Source of the DNA: Flammeovirgaceae bacterium UBA2786
GTDB taxonomy: Bacteria > Bacteroidota > Bacteroidia > Cytophagales > Cyclobacteriaceae
Length of the DNA stretch: 64,000 nucleotides
NCBI GenBank assembly: GCA_002352225.1
Contig: DEIA01000081.1
Location: 17,654-81,653, forward strand
Direction: 5' to 3'
The position numbers and the translations under genes were made by a program. The notes under the pieces were generated by a model, which saw nothing but the letters and a program-made list of their open reading frames with translations, had not been told where the DNA came from and searched no databases. Of the stretch, positions 8,213 to 16,773 are shown one piece after another (position 1 is the stretch's first letter; every line of letters starts with the position of its first letter).

Positions 8213-9337
8213 TTACTCGTTTATAAAATTATCATAGAGAATCCGAATCCCCTTTACCTGTACCGGTCGCATTTCTGGTTCGTTGTCGGGCAAACAACCA
8301 TTGGTGATTACCACAAACCCGTATTTCTTTTTAGGATTGAAAAACATAGCACTGTACAAACCATAAGCTGAACCGGTATGACCTTTCATGGTAACTCCGG
8401 GTATCAGATTGGTAACGGTACTTATGGCTAATCCATATCCGCCATCTTTGGCTATTATGTGTTGCATGGTTTTGGCGCTTTTGCGCGAAATAATTTTTTT
8501 ACCATTAAGTGTGCCGTAATTCATGTGCATGCTCATGTAACGAACCAGGTCTTGTGCGCCTATTTTTACACCACCGGTTGGAGAAAAAACGGGCGTATTA
8601 TAACCCATTACGTAATTTTTGAGTGCCTCACCGCGCGAGGCATAAGCTTGTGGTTCGGGCTTAAACCCGGTAGCAGAGTCGTATGAGTAGAGCGTGGCAA
8701 ATCTGCGGGCATCCAGCGAATCTACATTGTGACCGGCATACAATCCCAACGGTTTAATAATGTGGTTGCGGATATATACATCAAAGCGTTCGCCCGATAC
8801 GCGTTCGATTATTGTGCCCGTCATGTTATAGTTTAGATTACAATATTCATATTTCGAACCGGGCTCGTAGTTGTTATAGCATTTGGCCCAGTCGGGATTT
8901 TTTGCCGGGTTAATTACATCTAACGTAAAATATCCATTACGGTCGCTAATGCCCGAAGCGTGCGACATAATCATGCGCAGGGTAATTACTTTATCAGGAA
9001 AGTTTGGATTTCGTACCGTAAAACCAATCAATTTGCTCACGTCATCATCCAGGCTCAGTTTTTTTTGTTCAACCAGTTGCATAATGGCTGTGGCCGAAAA
9101 TGATTTGGAGATGGAAGCTATTCTGAAAATGCTGTTATCAGAAAGCGGAATTTGGTTTTCAACATTCTGCCAGCCCAAATTTTTTGTGTAAACAATCTCT
9201 CCCTTTTTAACGACCACTACTGCGAGGCCAACCGTTTTGAGTTCATCGGCAAGCAACTGCAGTTCTTTGTCGGCCCGCTGTGATTGAGAAAAACAGGTAA
9301 TGGATAAGAATACAAGTAGGGTTAGTAGCGCTTTCAT
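8213..9337 (-). CDS. Serine hydrolase of the class C beta-lactamase / DD-peptidase superfamily
   Basis: A signal peptide (about residues 1-20, ending CFSQSQ) directs export. The catalytic SxxK motif is Ser75-Ile-Ser-Lys78, the YxN element is YCNLNYN near residue 170, and the third motif appears as HTG in KGHTGSAYG. The 374-residue length fits PF00144 domain proteins, which include esterases, D-aminopeptidases and peptidoglycan carboxypeptidases; true AmpC enzymes usually have KTG. I therefore call it an envelope serine hydrolase with unknown substrate, not a resistance enzyme. It converges with the GMC gene and shares no operon with its neighbours. Confidence 0.85.
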   Translation of the reverse strand: MKALLTLLVFLSITCFSQSQRADKELQLLADELKTVGLAVVVVKKGEIVYTKNLGWQNVENQIPLSDNSIFRIASISKSFSATAIMQLVEQKKLSLDDDVSKLIGFTVRNPNFPDKVITLRMIMSHASGISDRNGYFTLDVINPAKNPDWAKCYNNYEPGSKYEYCNLNYNMTGTIIERVSGERFDVYIRNHIIKPLGLYAGHNVDSLDARRFATLYSYDSATGFKPEPQAYASRGEALKNYVMGYNTPVFSPTGGVKIGAQDLVRYMSMHMNYGTLNGKKIISRKSAKTMQHIIAKDGGYGLAISTVTNLIPGVTMKGHTGSAYGLYSAMFFNPKKKYGFVVITNGCLPDNEPEMRPVQVKGIRILYDNFINE

Positions 9338-9388
9338 CGGATTTGTGATTACATCACAATATAGAAAGCATTTAGTTGCTGAGATGTA

Positions 9389-9838
9389 TTATTTGTTTTT
9401 AAAATATAGCTGTGCACGCCATGCAATAGGGAACCCAATACAGAAAAGCAGAATAACAAACGCGATAACCGCTTGATTAAATAGTATGGGTTGAGGTCCA
9501 ATATGACTAAACCGAACAATGAGCTGTGTAGTTACCAGCCAGGCCACACTGCAAATAAGAAAAGCATTAAGAATGGTGCTGATGTGCAAAATTTTCCATT
9601 TAGGATAGGCCCAATAAAAGCAGATGGTGCAGGCCAGTGTTATCAGGTAATGAGCAGTTAACCCCAATACCTGAATTGCTGTTCCGCCTGTGTTAGCTGT
9701 TTTGCCAAGCAATCCGCTTGCGATGTATGCTAATACGTGTGACGGGGTTGTGCCACTGGTAAAATATGCTTTGAGGCAGGCTGCTACAATATCCAGTGTT
9801 CCTGCAAGCAGGGTAGTATTTAAAATGGATCTATACAT
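9389..9838 (-). CDS. Small integral membrane protein
   Basis: The 149-residue product, begun at the ATG MYRSILNTTLLAG (9836-9838), has about four hydrophobic helices: residues 5-20, 50-75, 85-105 and 115-135. There is a conserved-looking small-residue segment GLLGKTANTGG between helices 1 and 2. A longer open frame would overlap the end of ccmF, but its extra N-terminus is just the ccmF tail read in another frame, so the internal ATG is chosen. It follows ccmF by 13 nt and may be co-transcribed. No specific function is recognised. Confidence 0.6.
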   Translation of the reverse strand: MYRSILNTTLLAGTLDIVAACLKAYFTSGTTPSHVLAYIASGLLGKTANTGGTAIQVLGLTAHYLITLACTICFYWAYPKWKILHISTILNAFLICSVAWLVTTQLIVRFSHIGPQPILFNQAVIAFVILLFCIGFPIAWRAQLYFKNK

Positions 9839-9851
9839 GCAGAAGAGGTTG

Positions 9852-12371
9852 TTATACCTCCTTACGAAAATCTTTAAATCTGCGCACCATAGCAACAGTA
9901 AAGCCAACCATTAATACTCCTGTGCCCAGCCACAATACATTAATAAGTGGCATTTCAATGGCTTTAATAATTACCCAATCTTTTTGGCGGGTGTTTATGC
10001 CCAGCGAAAAATCATTGGTATCGGGGTGTATGTTGAGCAATGTAATCTTTACACCCAGGTCGTTGATTTCGGATGCGATACGCCCAACCTGACTTTTTTC
10101 GCGAATAAGAAAAATGGGTTCAGCAAAATACTCATCCCGTTCGCCTTTCACTTTTATTTTGGCTTTAACCGCAACATCTGTTTCATCAAGTATGTAGCCA
10201 TCAATTTCATGTATACGAACAACCTCTTCCAGCACGGCCACGTAATCGTTTACAAAAAATTCCTGATTGATGCGAATACGTTCTTCACTCATTTCACTCC
10301 ACTCAGGTTCTTCTTCACGGTTCATAGGCAACGACACATGGGTATATAAATCGCGTCCCACATGGCGCTCAATATCCGGAGAAGCCACAAAGCCACCCAT
10401 AGCCGGGTTAATCTGCACACGTGGAAACAGAACGGCCTCCACCTTTCCATTTTTTCTTAACTCTACTTCATAGAATGTATTTTCCGGGTTAATCTCAAAC
10501 GTATCGCGGGCATTCAGAATTTTTTTATTGTTGTAGTAGATGTCTTTAGTAGCAATTACCTGGTAAGGATCAAAAGTAAGGTCAATATCGTTTTTACTTA
10601 CATAGCCCCGTATGCCATTGGGCTTTACACGCTCGCCCAGATATTCAATTTCGTAACCGGCCATTACGCGGGTTTCGTTAATAAACAGCAGCAGGTTATC
10701 CCGGTTAAATTCGGTAGGCAAATCTTTTGAGATAAGCATGCCTGTATTGTTTAATGATACTACACTTGAGTAACCCGCAGAAAACATAATACCGATAAGC
10801 ATTAAACCAACTCCAAGGTGTGAAATAGCTCCGCCCGAAAGAGATTTTTTTACTTTACTTACAGTAAACAGAACCTTGAGATTTGAAACAATAAGGTATA
10901 CCCCTGCCAGAGTAAGGACCAAATAGGCTGGCTTATAGATTTTGGCTAGCGAAATAATAAGAGCAAACACAACTAACGAAATCAGCACCGGATAAAGAAG
11001 TTCTTTTACAAGGTTATGCTTGTCGATTTTGCGCCACCAAAAAAATTGGGCAGTTCCTGAAGCTAATGCTACCAAAACACCAAACCAGATTTGATAGCGT
11101 GAGTAATATTCAACCTGATTACCGGGAACAGCCAGCCGCAGATCTAAACCAAACCAGCTACCCATTTCATTTATTACCGGGTAAGAAGTAGGGATGATTA
11201 CATGAAAGCCGGAGAAGCAAAGAATAGTAGCGCCTAAAAAAATCCAGAACTCGCGCGAGTAAACTTCAGTCTCTTTTTCTGATGAAGGAATATGCTTCCA
11301 GTGCCATGCAGCCAGTGCAATTGCAGCCACTGTAAAGAATAGTAAATAAATTAATAGCTGTCCCGATAAACCCAAATCCGTAAAGGAGTGCACGGATGCA
11401 TCGCCCAGAATGCCGCTGCGTGTTAAAAATGTAGAATACAGGATTAAAACAAATACCGCAATGGCCAAAATGATTGAGCTCTTTAATGCAGTTTGATTAT
11501 TCTTATAAATAATCATGGTATGAATGGAGGCAATCATTACCAGCCAGGGGACGTACACTGCATTTTCTACCGGGTCCCAGTTCCAGTAACCGCCAAAGTT
11601 CAGCGTTTCATAAGCCCAATAACCGCCCATTAAAATACCAAGCCCAAGAATGCCGGCTCCAAGCAGTGTCCATGGTAAGGCAGGTTTAATCCATTCAGAA
11701 TACTGCTTTTGCCAAAGGCCTGCAATACAAAAAGCAAAAGGCACCAACGTTAAGGCAAAGCCCAGGAATAATGTGGGCGGATGGATGACCATCCAATAGT
11801 TTTGAAGCAGTGGATTAAGTCCGCTACCATCTTTCGGAATAAAATCGGGTTGCAGGCTAAAAATGGGATCATCGATGGCATCGCGTAGCAGAATGAAAGG
11901 GGAGCTTCCAAGTTTAATATCGAGCAAGGGAATAACCACGCCCAAAATCATAGAGGCCAGAAAGGCCTGCACCAGACTAAAGACAACCATAACCGGGGCT
12001 TCCCATTTTTTTTGAGAATGAATAAGAACTATACCGATTAAAGCCTGCCAGAAAATCCACAATAGAAAACTTCCTTCCTGACCTTCCCAAAAACAGGACA
12101 CCATGTACTGGCCTGGTAAATGACGGGATGAATGACTGTAAGCGTAGTGATACTCGAAGTAATGCTGGTAGATAATAACAAAAAGGCAAACCACTACACC
12201 TAATACTGCGGCCAGGTGTGTATAAAATGCTACGCGGGCATTTTTGCGCCAGGGCTCACGGGTTTCATCGGGGCTGTTAATTGTTTTCCAATAGGCAAAT
12301 GCGCTAATAAGAGAAGTAACAAAAGAAAGGATAATAAAGAAGTGACCCAGATCACCAATGAAATAATGCAT
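9852..12371 (-). CDS. ccmF: CcmF/NrfE-type cytochrome c haem lyase subunit
   Basis: CcmF works in the inner membrane to attach haem, delivered by CcmE, to apocytochrome c. The 839-residue protein is polytopic (about 15 helices). It has the tryptophan-rich periplasmic haem-handling motif GGYWNWDPVENA, flanked by conserved histidines (VIHPPTLFLGFAL and later SVHSFTDLG), and a long periplasmic segment (about residues 540-790) near the C-terminus before the final helix. It lies 21 nt downstream of ccmE and belongs to the ccm cluster. The start MHYFIGDLGHF is the natural N-terminus before the first helix. Confidence 0.93.
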   Translation of the reverse strand: MHYFIGDLGHFFIILSFVTSLISAFAYWKTINSPDETREPWRKNARVAFYTHLAAVLGVVVCLFVIIYQHYFEYHYAYSHSSRHLPGQYMVSCFWEGQEGSFLLWIFWQALIGIVLIHSQKKWEAPVMVVFSLVQAFLASMILGVVIPLLDIKLGSSPFILLRDAIDDPIFSLQPDFIPKDGSGLNPLLQNYWMVIHPPTLFLGFALTLVPFAFCIAGLWQKQYSEWIKPALPWTLLGAGILGLGILMGGYWAYETLNFGGYWNWDPVENAVYVPWLVMIASIHTMIIYKNNQTALKSSIILAIAVFVLILYSTFLTRSGILGDASVHSFTDLGLSGQLLIYLLFFTVAAIALAAWHWKHIPSSEKETEVYSREFWIFLGATILCFSGFHVIIPTSYPVINEMGSWFGLDLRLAVPGNQVEYYSRYQIWFGVLVALASGTAQFFWWRKIDKHNLVKELLYPVLISLVVFALIISLAKIYKPAYLVLTLAGVYLIVSNLKVLFTVSKVKKSLSGGAISHLGVGLMLIGIMFSAGYSSVVSLNNTGMLISKDLPTEFNRDNLLLFINETRVMAGYEIEYLGERVKPNGIRGYVSKNDIDLTFDPYQVIATKDIYYNNKKILNARDTFEINPENTFYEVELRKNGKVEAVLFPRVQINPAMGGFVASPDIERHVGRDLYTHVSLPMNREEEPEWSEMSEERIRINQEFFVNDYVAVLEEVVRIHEIDGYILDETDVAVKAKIKVKGERDEYFAEPIFLIREKSQVGRIASEINDLGVKITLLNIHPDTNDFSLGINTRQKDWVIIKAIEMPLINVLWLGTGVLMVGFTVAMVRRFKDFRKEV

Positions 12372-12392
12372 TACCGGAATTTTATAAAACGA

Positions 12393-12806
12393 TTATAGAC
12401 TGCTGGTGTTAATTTTTTCTTCCTGATATTTAGAAGGACACTTGAGAAGAATTTTACTGGCCAGAAAAGAATTGTTTTGGTAGCTTCCAATTACTACTAC
12501 TTTTTCTGATCGTGTAAAATCGGGGGGCATGGGCTCATTGTAATACACTTTTTGCTCCTTCTGGTTTTCGTCTACCAAAATAAACGAAAACGAGAGTTTA
12601 TCGGCACTTTTCTCAATACCCACAATATTTCCGTTGGCATCTTTTTTTAGATCGCCCACCACATGAATTTGGGTTTCATTTCCGGTGGAGGCCATCTGAT
12701 AGGCCTGGTCGAACGAAACATAGGTACTGGCATCTCCTGTGTTGCCGATAATTATTCCAATAGCCGCTGCAATGGCTACGAGGGCAAAAATGTGCGACTT
12801 CTTCAT
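12393..12806 (-). CDS. ccmE: CcmE haem chaperone of the CxxxY type
   Basis: CcmE is a periplasmic, membrane-anchored OB-fold protein that carries haem covalently from CcmC to CcmF. Here the anchor spans about residues 5-21 and the OB-fold follows (TYVSFDQAYQ to VVVIGSY). In the classical protein the haem-binding residue is a His in a HxxxY motif. This one has KCPSKY, so Cys123 replaces His and Tyr127 is retained. The CxxxY variant is known in some bacterial and archaeal Ccm systems that also lack CcmH. At 137 residues it has a short tail. A -7-like box lies 27 nt upstream, so ccmE-ccmF may be transcribed separately from ccmBCD. Confidence 0.9.
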   Translation of the reverse strand: MKKSHIFALVAIAAAIGIIIGNTGDASTYVSFDQAYQMASTGNETQIHVVGDLKKDANGNIVGIEKSADKLSFSFILVDENQKEQKVYYNEPMPPDFTRSEKVVVIGSYQNNSFLASKILLKCPSKYQEEKINTSSL

Positions 12807-12832
12807 ATTCTTCTGCTGATTTTGCTTTGCGG

Positions 12833-12840
12833 CAAAGGTA
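12833..12840 (-). promoter_or_regulatory. Putative -7 box for ccmE-ccmF
   Basis: The minus strand reads TACCTTTG, an exact TAnnTTTG match, ending 27 nt before the ccmE start. A box here makes sense because a foreign-looking gene separates ccmE from ccmBCD. No good -33 element was seen. Confidence 0.4.
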
Positions 12841-13014
12841 CAGTCAAAAACAACTTGAAATGTTAAAAAGTTGTGATTTTAGATTGATAAAAATCAGGAA
12901 ATCAATGGTTGGGCCTGGGACAAGCATTGCGTAAACACATTTTTTGAAGACTGGTATCTGCGATTGGGTTGTGTATATTTAAGAATTGGGGACATTTAAA
13001 AAAACTCGAACCAG

Positions 13015-14118
13015 TTGATAAGGGGAAGAATTTCAATTGAACTTCTTGGCCGGAAGAGATTCTATATTGGCCTATCAATCGGATTGTGCTTAACAATTCT
13101 GACCTATTTATTCTTTTGTTATTTCAGGGAGATGTTTAGGAGGCAGACATTCAATTCAGACTTGTTAATTCCGACAGAAACGGAATTTTTCATTTACAAT
13201 TTTTTTTTTGCGGCTTCCTCTGTAACATTTGGATTTGGTGCGACAGTCTGGTTCTGGTTTCATGGACTATTCTCAAGTAAGAGACCAAGGAGAAGGATCA
13301 ATTACATAAGCGCCTACTCAATATTCTGGAGTATGACCTTAATATATGTTGTTTCAAGAACAGGCTCTAACCTGACTTGGATTCTGTTTGGAATGGACGG
13401 GTATGATGACCATTTGAATTTATCAAGCGAGTTTCCGCTTCTTTTGTTCTTATTGCCTACTGTATTCTTTCTAAATATCTGGTCAGGGATTCGGCTTTCA
13501 TTCAGGTCTGGTGGTTGGTTCCTAAAATCCTTAGGAGTGTACATAGTTCTATCAGCAATTTTAGCTTTCAGTTCACCAATTGACCAAAGAGGACTAAATG
13601 ATTCGTGGAATGAATACATGGCCCCCTACAACCAAATCGTGGATAACGAGATAGAGAAAGCTCAATCAAAAGAGCTTCAATTTTCAGAGAAAGCAGTTGA
13701 GACTATCAGGTTTAACAGAAAAGAGAGAGTTGTCAAACAAGCTAAAGCATTAAAAGAAAGATTTACGAGTAAAACCCCAATCCCGACTGACAGTGTAGTA
13801 TTAGAACTAATTGCAATCAAAAAAACAACAATTCGCGCACTGGACTCGAAGAATTGGAATGACAAAACCGGCAACTGGCCATTTGCTTTACCAAAAGATG
13901 TTTATCGACAAATTAGCATTAGTGATGACTCAACAAAAAATGACTACTTGAGAGAAATACTGACCGAGTACGAAAGTATTTTCAAAGACGACTGGGACAT
14001 GGTAAGAGAAAGCGGTCTTTCGGACAAATACTTTAATCGCACTTTCATTCAGCGCTGGTACAAAGAGATATTTTTAGAGTTACAACACTCTAAGGAGTCA
14101 CCAGACACAATAGATTGA
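13015..14118 (+). CDS. Uncharacterised membrane protein inserted in the ccm cluster
   Basis: The 367-residue frame begins at a TTG (MIRGRISIELLGRKRF); no in-frame ATG lies nearby, so the start is provisional. The N-terminal half has about five hydrophobic helices: residues 17-36, 57-80, 97-115, 138-155 and 170-188. The C-terminal half is soluble, charged and helical (NEIEKAQSKELQFSEKAVET onward) and ends in a Trp- and acid-rich region. I do not recognise the family. It is on the opposite strand to the ccm genes on both sides, and its stop codon is only 2 nt from the stop of the ccmD-like gene. This suggests a late insertion that split ccmBCD from ccmEF. Confidence 0.6.
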   Translation: MIRGRISIELLGRKRFYIGLSIGLCLTILTYLFFCYFREMFRRQTFNSDLLIPTETEFFIYNFFFAASSVTFGFGATVWFWFHGLFSSKRPRRRINYISAYSIFWSMTLIYVVSRTGSNLTWILFGMDGYDDHLNLSSEFPLLLFLLPTVFFLNIWSGIRLSFRSGGWFLKSLGVYIVLSAILAFSSPIDQRGLNDSWNEYMAPYNQIVDNEIEKAQSKELQFSEKAVETIRFNRKERVVKQAKALKERFTSKTPIPTDSVVLELIAIKKTTIRALDSKNWNDKTGNWPFALPKDVYRQISISDDSTKNDYLREILTEYESIFKDDWDMVRESGLSDKYFNRTFIQRWYKEIFLELQHSKESPDTID

Positions 14119-14120
14119 AA

Positions 14121-14342
14121 TCAGGAACCAGATTCAGGCGGTAATTTTTTTTCAATCCGGGAAATTTTCCGGTCTAGCATTACCAGATAAGTAATCACTC
14201 CGGCAAAAATGAGAAGCAGAATGGCAACCACTACATAAATTTTTCCTTCCGAGCGCATCGTGTCGGCCATTTCTACCGGTTGTGCACTAAGCATGGCCGG
14301 CAGCATGAATAAACCGATTACAAGCCGAATAATTCTATTCAT
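14121..14342 (-). CDS. CcmD-like small membrane protein
   Basis: This 73-residue protein has a signal-like N-terminus (RLVIGLFMLPAMLSAQP) and a second hydrophobic helix (residues 35-55, YVVVAILLLIFAGVITYLVM). A short basic-acidic tail, LDRKISRIEKKL, follows. Its position directly after ccmC, with an 8-nt overlap, and its topology match CcmD, the small subunit that helps release holo-CcmE from the CcmABC complex. Sequence conservation in this family is low, so the assignment rests mostly on size, topology and place in the operon. Confidence 0.65.
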   Translation of the reverse strand: MNRIIRLVIGLFMLPAMLSAQPVEMADTMRSEGKIYVVVAILLLIFAGVITYLVMLDRKISRIEKKLPPESGS

Positions 14343-15003
14343 TGTTCAGATTTAAAAGTCTATCATTTAATAATCTTACCCGCACGCGCAAGGTTGCAAT
14401 CCATGTGCCTAACAATCCCCAGCCAAGTACGGCCGGGTAAAACACCAGACGCATATTACTATCCAGATCATATGCATTGAATCCTGGATTTCCGCCATTG
14501 CCGGGGTGCATGGAGCTTGTCATGCGAGGGATAATAAACAGTAATGGAATCATAGCCGCATAAGCAAATATGTTATACACAGCGCTGAGCCGGGCTTTCT
14601 GATCTTCATTTTCGATTGACCCCCGTAGAACAAAATAGGCGAGATAAATCAATAGCGCAATGGCGGCTCCGTTTTGTTTGGGGTCACCATGCCAGGGCGA
14701 ACCCCAGGTATAGTTGGCCCAGATCATTCCCGTGGTTAGGCCTAATAGGTTTAATAAAATGCCGGCATGAACAAACTCAACTGCATAGGTATCGCGCTTA
14801 AAGCTGGGCTTATTTAGATATAGAATAGAATACACTAACGACACGGTGAAGAGGGCAATCATGCCAAACCACATAGGCACATGGAAATACAGCGAGCGAA
14901 TGCTTTCATTTACTATGTTAAGGCGGGGTACGGTAAACAGAAATCCGGCCACGATGGTGTAAACCAGTAAAACAACGCTAAGAATTTTTGCCCAGGTTTT
15001 CAT
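14335..15003 (-). CDS. ccmC: CcmC haem-handling membrane protein
   Basis: CcmC loads haem onto CcmE at the periplasmic face of the inner membrane. The 222-residue protein has six predicted helices and the tryptophan-rich loop GMIWANYTWGSPWHGDPKQN, the WWD-type motif of this family. A conserved His lies in SLYFHVPMWFG. The ATG at 15001-15003 (MKTWAKILSVV) is preferred: an earlier in-frame start would only add 47 residues encoded within ccmB. It follows ccmB by 1 nt, so the two are presumably coupled in translation. Confidence 0.92.
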   Translation of the reverse strand: MKTWAKILSVVLLVYTIVAGFLFTVPRLNIVNESIRSLYFHVPMWFGMIALFTVSLVYSILYLNKPSFKRDTYAVEFVHAGILLNLLGLTTGMIWANYTWGSPWHGDPKQNGAAIALLIYLAYFVLRGSIENEDQKARLSAVYNIFAYAAMIPLLFIIPRMTSSMHPGNGGNPGFNAYDLDSNMRLVFYPAVLGWGLLGTWIATLRVRVRLLNDRLLNLNNE

Positions 15004-15004
15004 T

Positions 15005-15661
15005 TTAACTGCGCCAAATATACGGGAAGAGTAAATAAGACGCTGCCGCAACCAGGCAATTAATTGCCAGTAGTGTAATAAGATCGGGGTAGCTAACCGA
15101 ACGATCCAGCCCATCAATACAATTTTTGGTAATCTTAATAACAATAAGCAACACCGAAATCACTACGGGAAAACTAAGCACGGCCATAAGAATGTTGCTG
15201 TGATTGGCTTTAGCGGCCAAAGCCGATAACATAGTAAGGGATGAAGAAAAACCCAATGCGGCTAAAAGCAGGGTAACACCAAACAGGGTATGATCGGTGA
15301 GTGGGTTATGGAGCAAAAGTGCAAAAAGCAACCAGCCTATTAACGTTAGAATAGAGATCAGCAAAAAGTTGTATAACATTTTGGACAGCAGGATATCGGC
15401 AGGAGATGCAATGGAGTAGTAGTAAATCTCACGACCCTTTTTTTCTCCGATAAAACTCTTTGCTACTGTGTTGATAACCGAAAATAGGATGGTGACCCAA
15501 AAAAGTGAACTCCAAACCAGGGGTGTAATCTGGTTTTGTTTCAAACTAAAAGAAAGATAACAGATAAACGCGGTGCTGAACAGATATAAAGCCAGGCCGG
15601 AGATTACGGCTTTACGCCTGAGTTCCAGCGTAAGTTCCTTTAGAAAAAGTTGCAACAGCAC
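15005..15661 (-). CDS. ccmB: CcmB haem exporter / release-complex permease
   Basis: CcmB is the membrane partner of the ATPase CcmA; together they power release of holo-CcmE. The 218-residue product has about six membrane helices. It starts MLLQLFLKELTLELRRK, the usual amphipathic lead-in of CcmB, with IGEKKGREIYYYSIASPADI in the first cytoplasmic loop. It is the first visible gene of the leftward ccm cluster. The usual upstream partner ccmA is absent: the next gene rightward is a divergent sugar epimerase. A -7-like box lies 40 nt upstream. Confidence 0.88.
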   Translation of the reverse strand: MLLQLFLKELTLELRRKAVISGLALYLFSTAFICYLSFSLKQNQITPLVWSSLFWVTILFSVINTVAKSFIGEKKGREIYYYSIASPADILLSKMLYNFLLISILTLIGWLLFALLLHNPLTDHTLFGVTLLLAALGFSSSLTMLSALAAKANHSNILMAVLSFPVVISVLLIVIKITKNCIDGLDRSVSYPDLITLLAINCLVAAASYLLFPYIWRS

Positions 15662-15701
15662 AAATATCAGGTTTGATGAAAAGGCATTTGTTTTACGTGT
15701 A

Positions 15702-15709
15702 CAAAACTA
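15702..15709 (-). promoter_or_regulatory. Putative -7 box for ccmBCD
   Basis: The minus strand reads TAGTTTTG, matching TAnnTTTG, 40 nt before the ccmB ATG. It lies back-to-back with the plus-strand box at 15723-15730 in the divergent intergenic region. Confidence 0.4.
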
Positions 15710-15722
15710 ACCAGATTTGATG

Positions 15723-15730
15723 TACTTTTG
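15723..15730 (+). promoter_or_regulatory. Putative -7 box for the polysaccharide gene run
   Basis: TACTTTTG matches TAnnTTTG exactly. It ends 18 nt before the GTG at 15749. The box also overlaps a TTG at 15728 that would otherwise be taken as an earlier start, which argues for the GTG. Confidence 0.45.
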
Positions 15731-15748
15731 GGCCCAAATTCTTGTTTT

Positions 15749-16771
15749 GTGAATTCTACACGAATATTAGTTACTGGTGCTGCTGGTTTTATCGGATTTC
15801 ATCTTAGTAAGCGATTGTTAGAGTCTGGGCATCAGGTTATCGGGTTAGATAATCTTAACGATTATTACGAAGTTGGGCTAAAGGAATCACGATTGACTAT
15901 CCTTAAAGGATTCAGTGGATTTACATTCCATCGTGCTGATCTGGAAAATAAAGAGGCCATTGATTCACTGTTTTCTACTTCAGGATTTGAGTATGTAATT
16001 AACCTGGCGGCACAGGCAGGGGTAAGGCATTCCATCACGCACCCTTATGTTTATCTGGAAAGCAACATTCATGGCTTTCTGAATATTTTGGAAGCATGTC
16101 GAAATAACCCGGTTAAGCATTTGATTTATGCCTCCTCAAGCTCGGTTTATGGAGCTAATAAAAAAATGCCCTTTTCGGTTCATGATAATGTAGATCACCC
16201 GCTGGCCTTGTATGCGGTTAGTAAGAAGACAAACGAACTAATGGCTCATGCTTATTCCAATCTCTATAGTATTCCCACAACAGGGTTGCGTTTTTTCTCA
16301 GCCTACGGAACGTATGGAAGACCAGACATGGCCTTGTTTATTTTTACAAAGTCCATTTTAGCTGGCGAGCCCATTAACGTGTACAATCATGGAAAAATGA
16401 GGCGCGATTTCACCTACATCGATGATCTGGTAGAAAGTATTGTCAGGTTGTTACCAAAAGTAGCCGTGCCCAATCCAGACTGGAACGGACTAACCCCTGA
16501 TCCCTCATCCAGTTTTGCACCGTATAGAATATATAATATCGGAAACAACAGTACCGTAGAATTAATCAGGTACATCGAGATCATTGAAGAAAAATTAGGA
16601 AGAAAGGCAATTAAAAATCTGCTCCCCATGCAAGAGGGCGATGTGCCAGATGCCCTGGCTGATGTAGAGGATCTACAGCGCGAAACAGATTTTAAACCCG
16701 CTACACCAATAGAGGTGGGTGTAGGAAAATTTATTGATTGGTATTTAGACTATTATAAAGTTAAGCTATAA
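15749..16771 (+). CDS. NAD-dependent nucleotide-sugar epimerase (UDP-glucuronate 4-epimerase-like)
   Basis: This short-chain dehydrogenase/reductase-type enzyme is probably a UDP-glucuronate to UDP-galacturonate 4-epimerase. The NAD-binding motif GAAGFIGFHLSKRLL lies at the N-terminus. The catalytic pair is in YAVSKKTNELMAHAY (YxxxK), with the preceding serines in YASSSSVYG. GLRFFSAYGTYGRPDMA is characteristic of the CapI/UDP-glucuronate branch. The GTG start (340 residues) is chosen because the alternative TTG lies inside the promoter box. A nucleotide-sugar dehydrogenase starts 2 nt after its stop, so the two probably act in one pathway supplying uronic acid residues to an exopolysaccharide or capsule. 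Confidence 0.88.
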   Translation: MNSTRILVTGAAGFIGFHLSKRLLESGHQVIGLDNLNDYYEVGLKESRLTILKGFSGFTFHRADLENKEAIDSLFSTSGFEYVINLAAQAGVRHSITHPYVYLESNIHGFLNILEACRNNPVKHLIYASSSSVYGANKKMPFSVHDNVDHPLALYAVSKKTNELMAHAYSNLYSIPTTGLRFFSAYGTYGRPDMALFIFTKSILAGEPINVYNHGKMRRDFTYIDDLVESIVRLLPKVAVPNPDWNGLTPDPSSSFAPYRIYNIGNNSTVELIRYIEIIEEKLGRKAIKNLLPMQEGDVPDALADVEDLQRETDFKPATPIEVGVGKFIDWYLDYYKVKL

Positions 16772-16773
16772 GC

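Noticed and set aside
8213..9337. Beta-lactamase resistance gene
   Set aside because: SxxK and YxN are present, but the third motif is HTG and the family covers many esterases and peptidases; nothing indicates drug hydrolysis.
13015..14118. CcmH- or CcmG-like role for the intervening membrane gene
   Set aside because: No CxxC thioredoxin-type or CcmH motif is present, and the gene is on the opposite strand.
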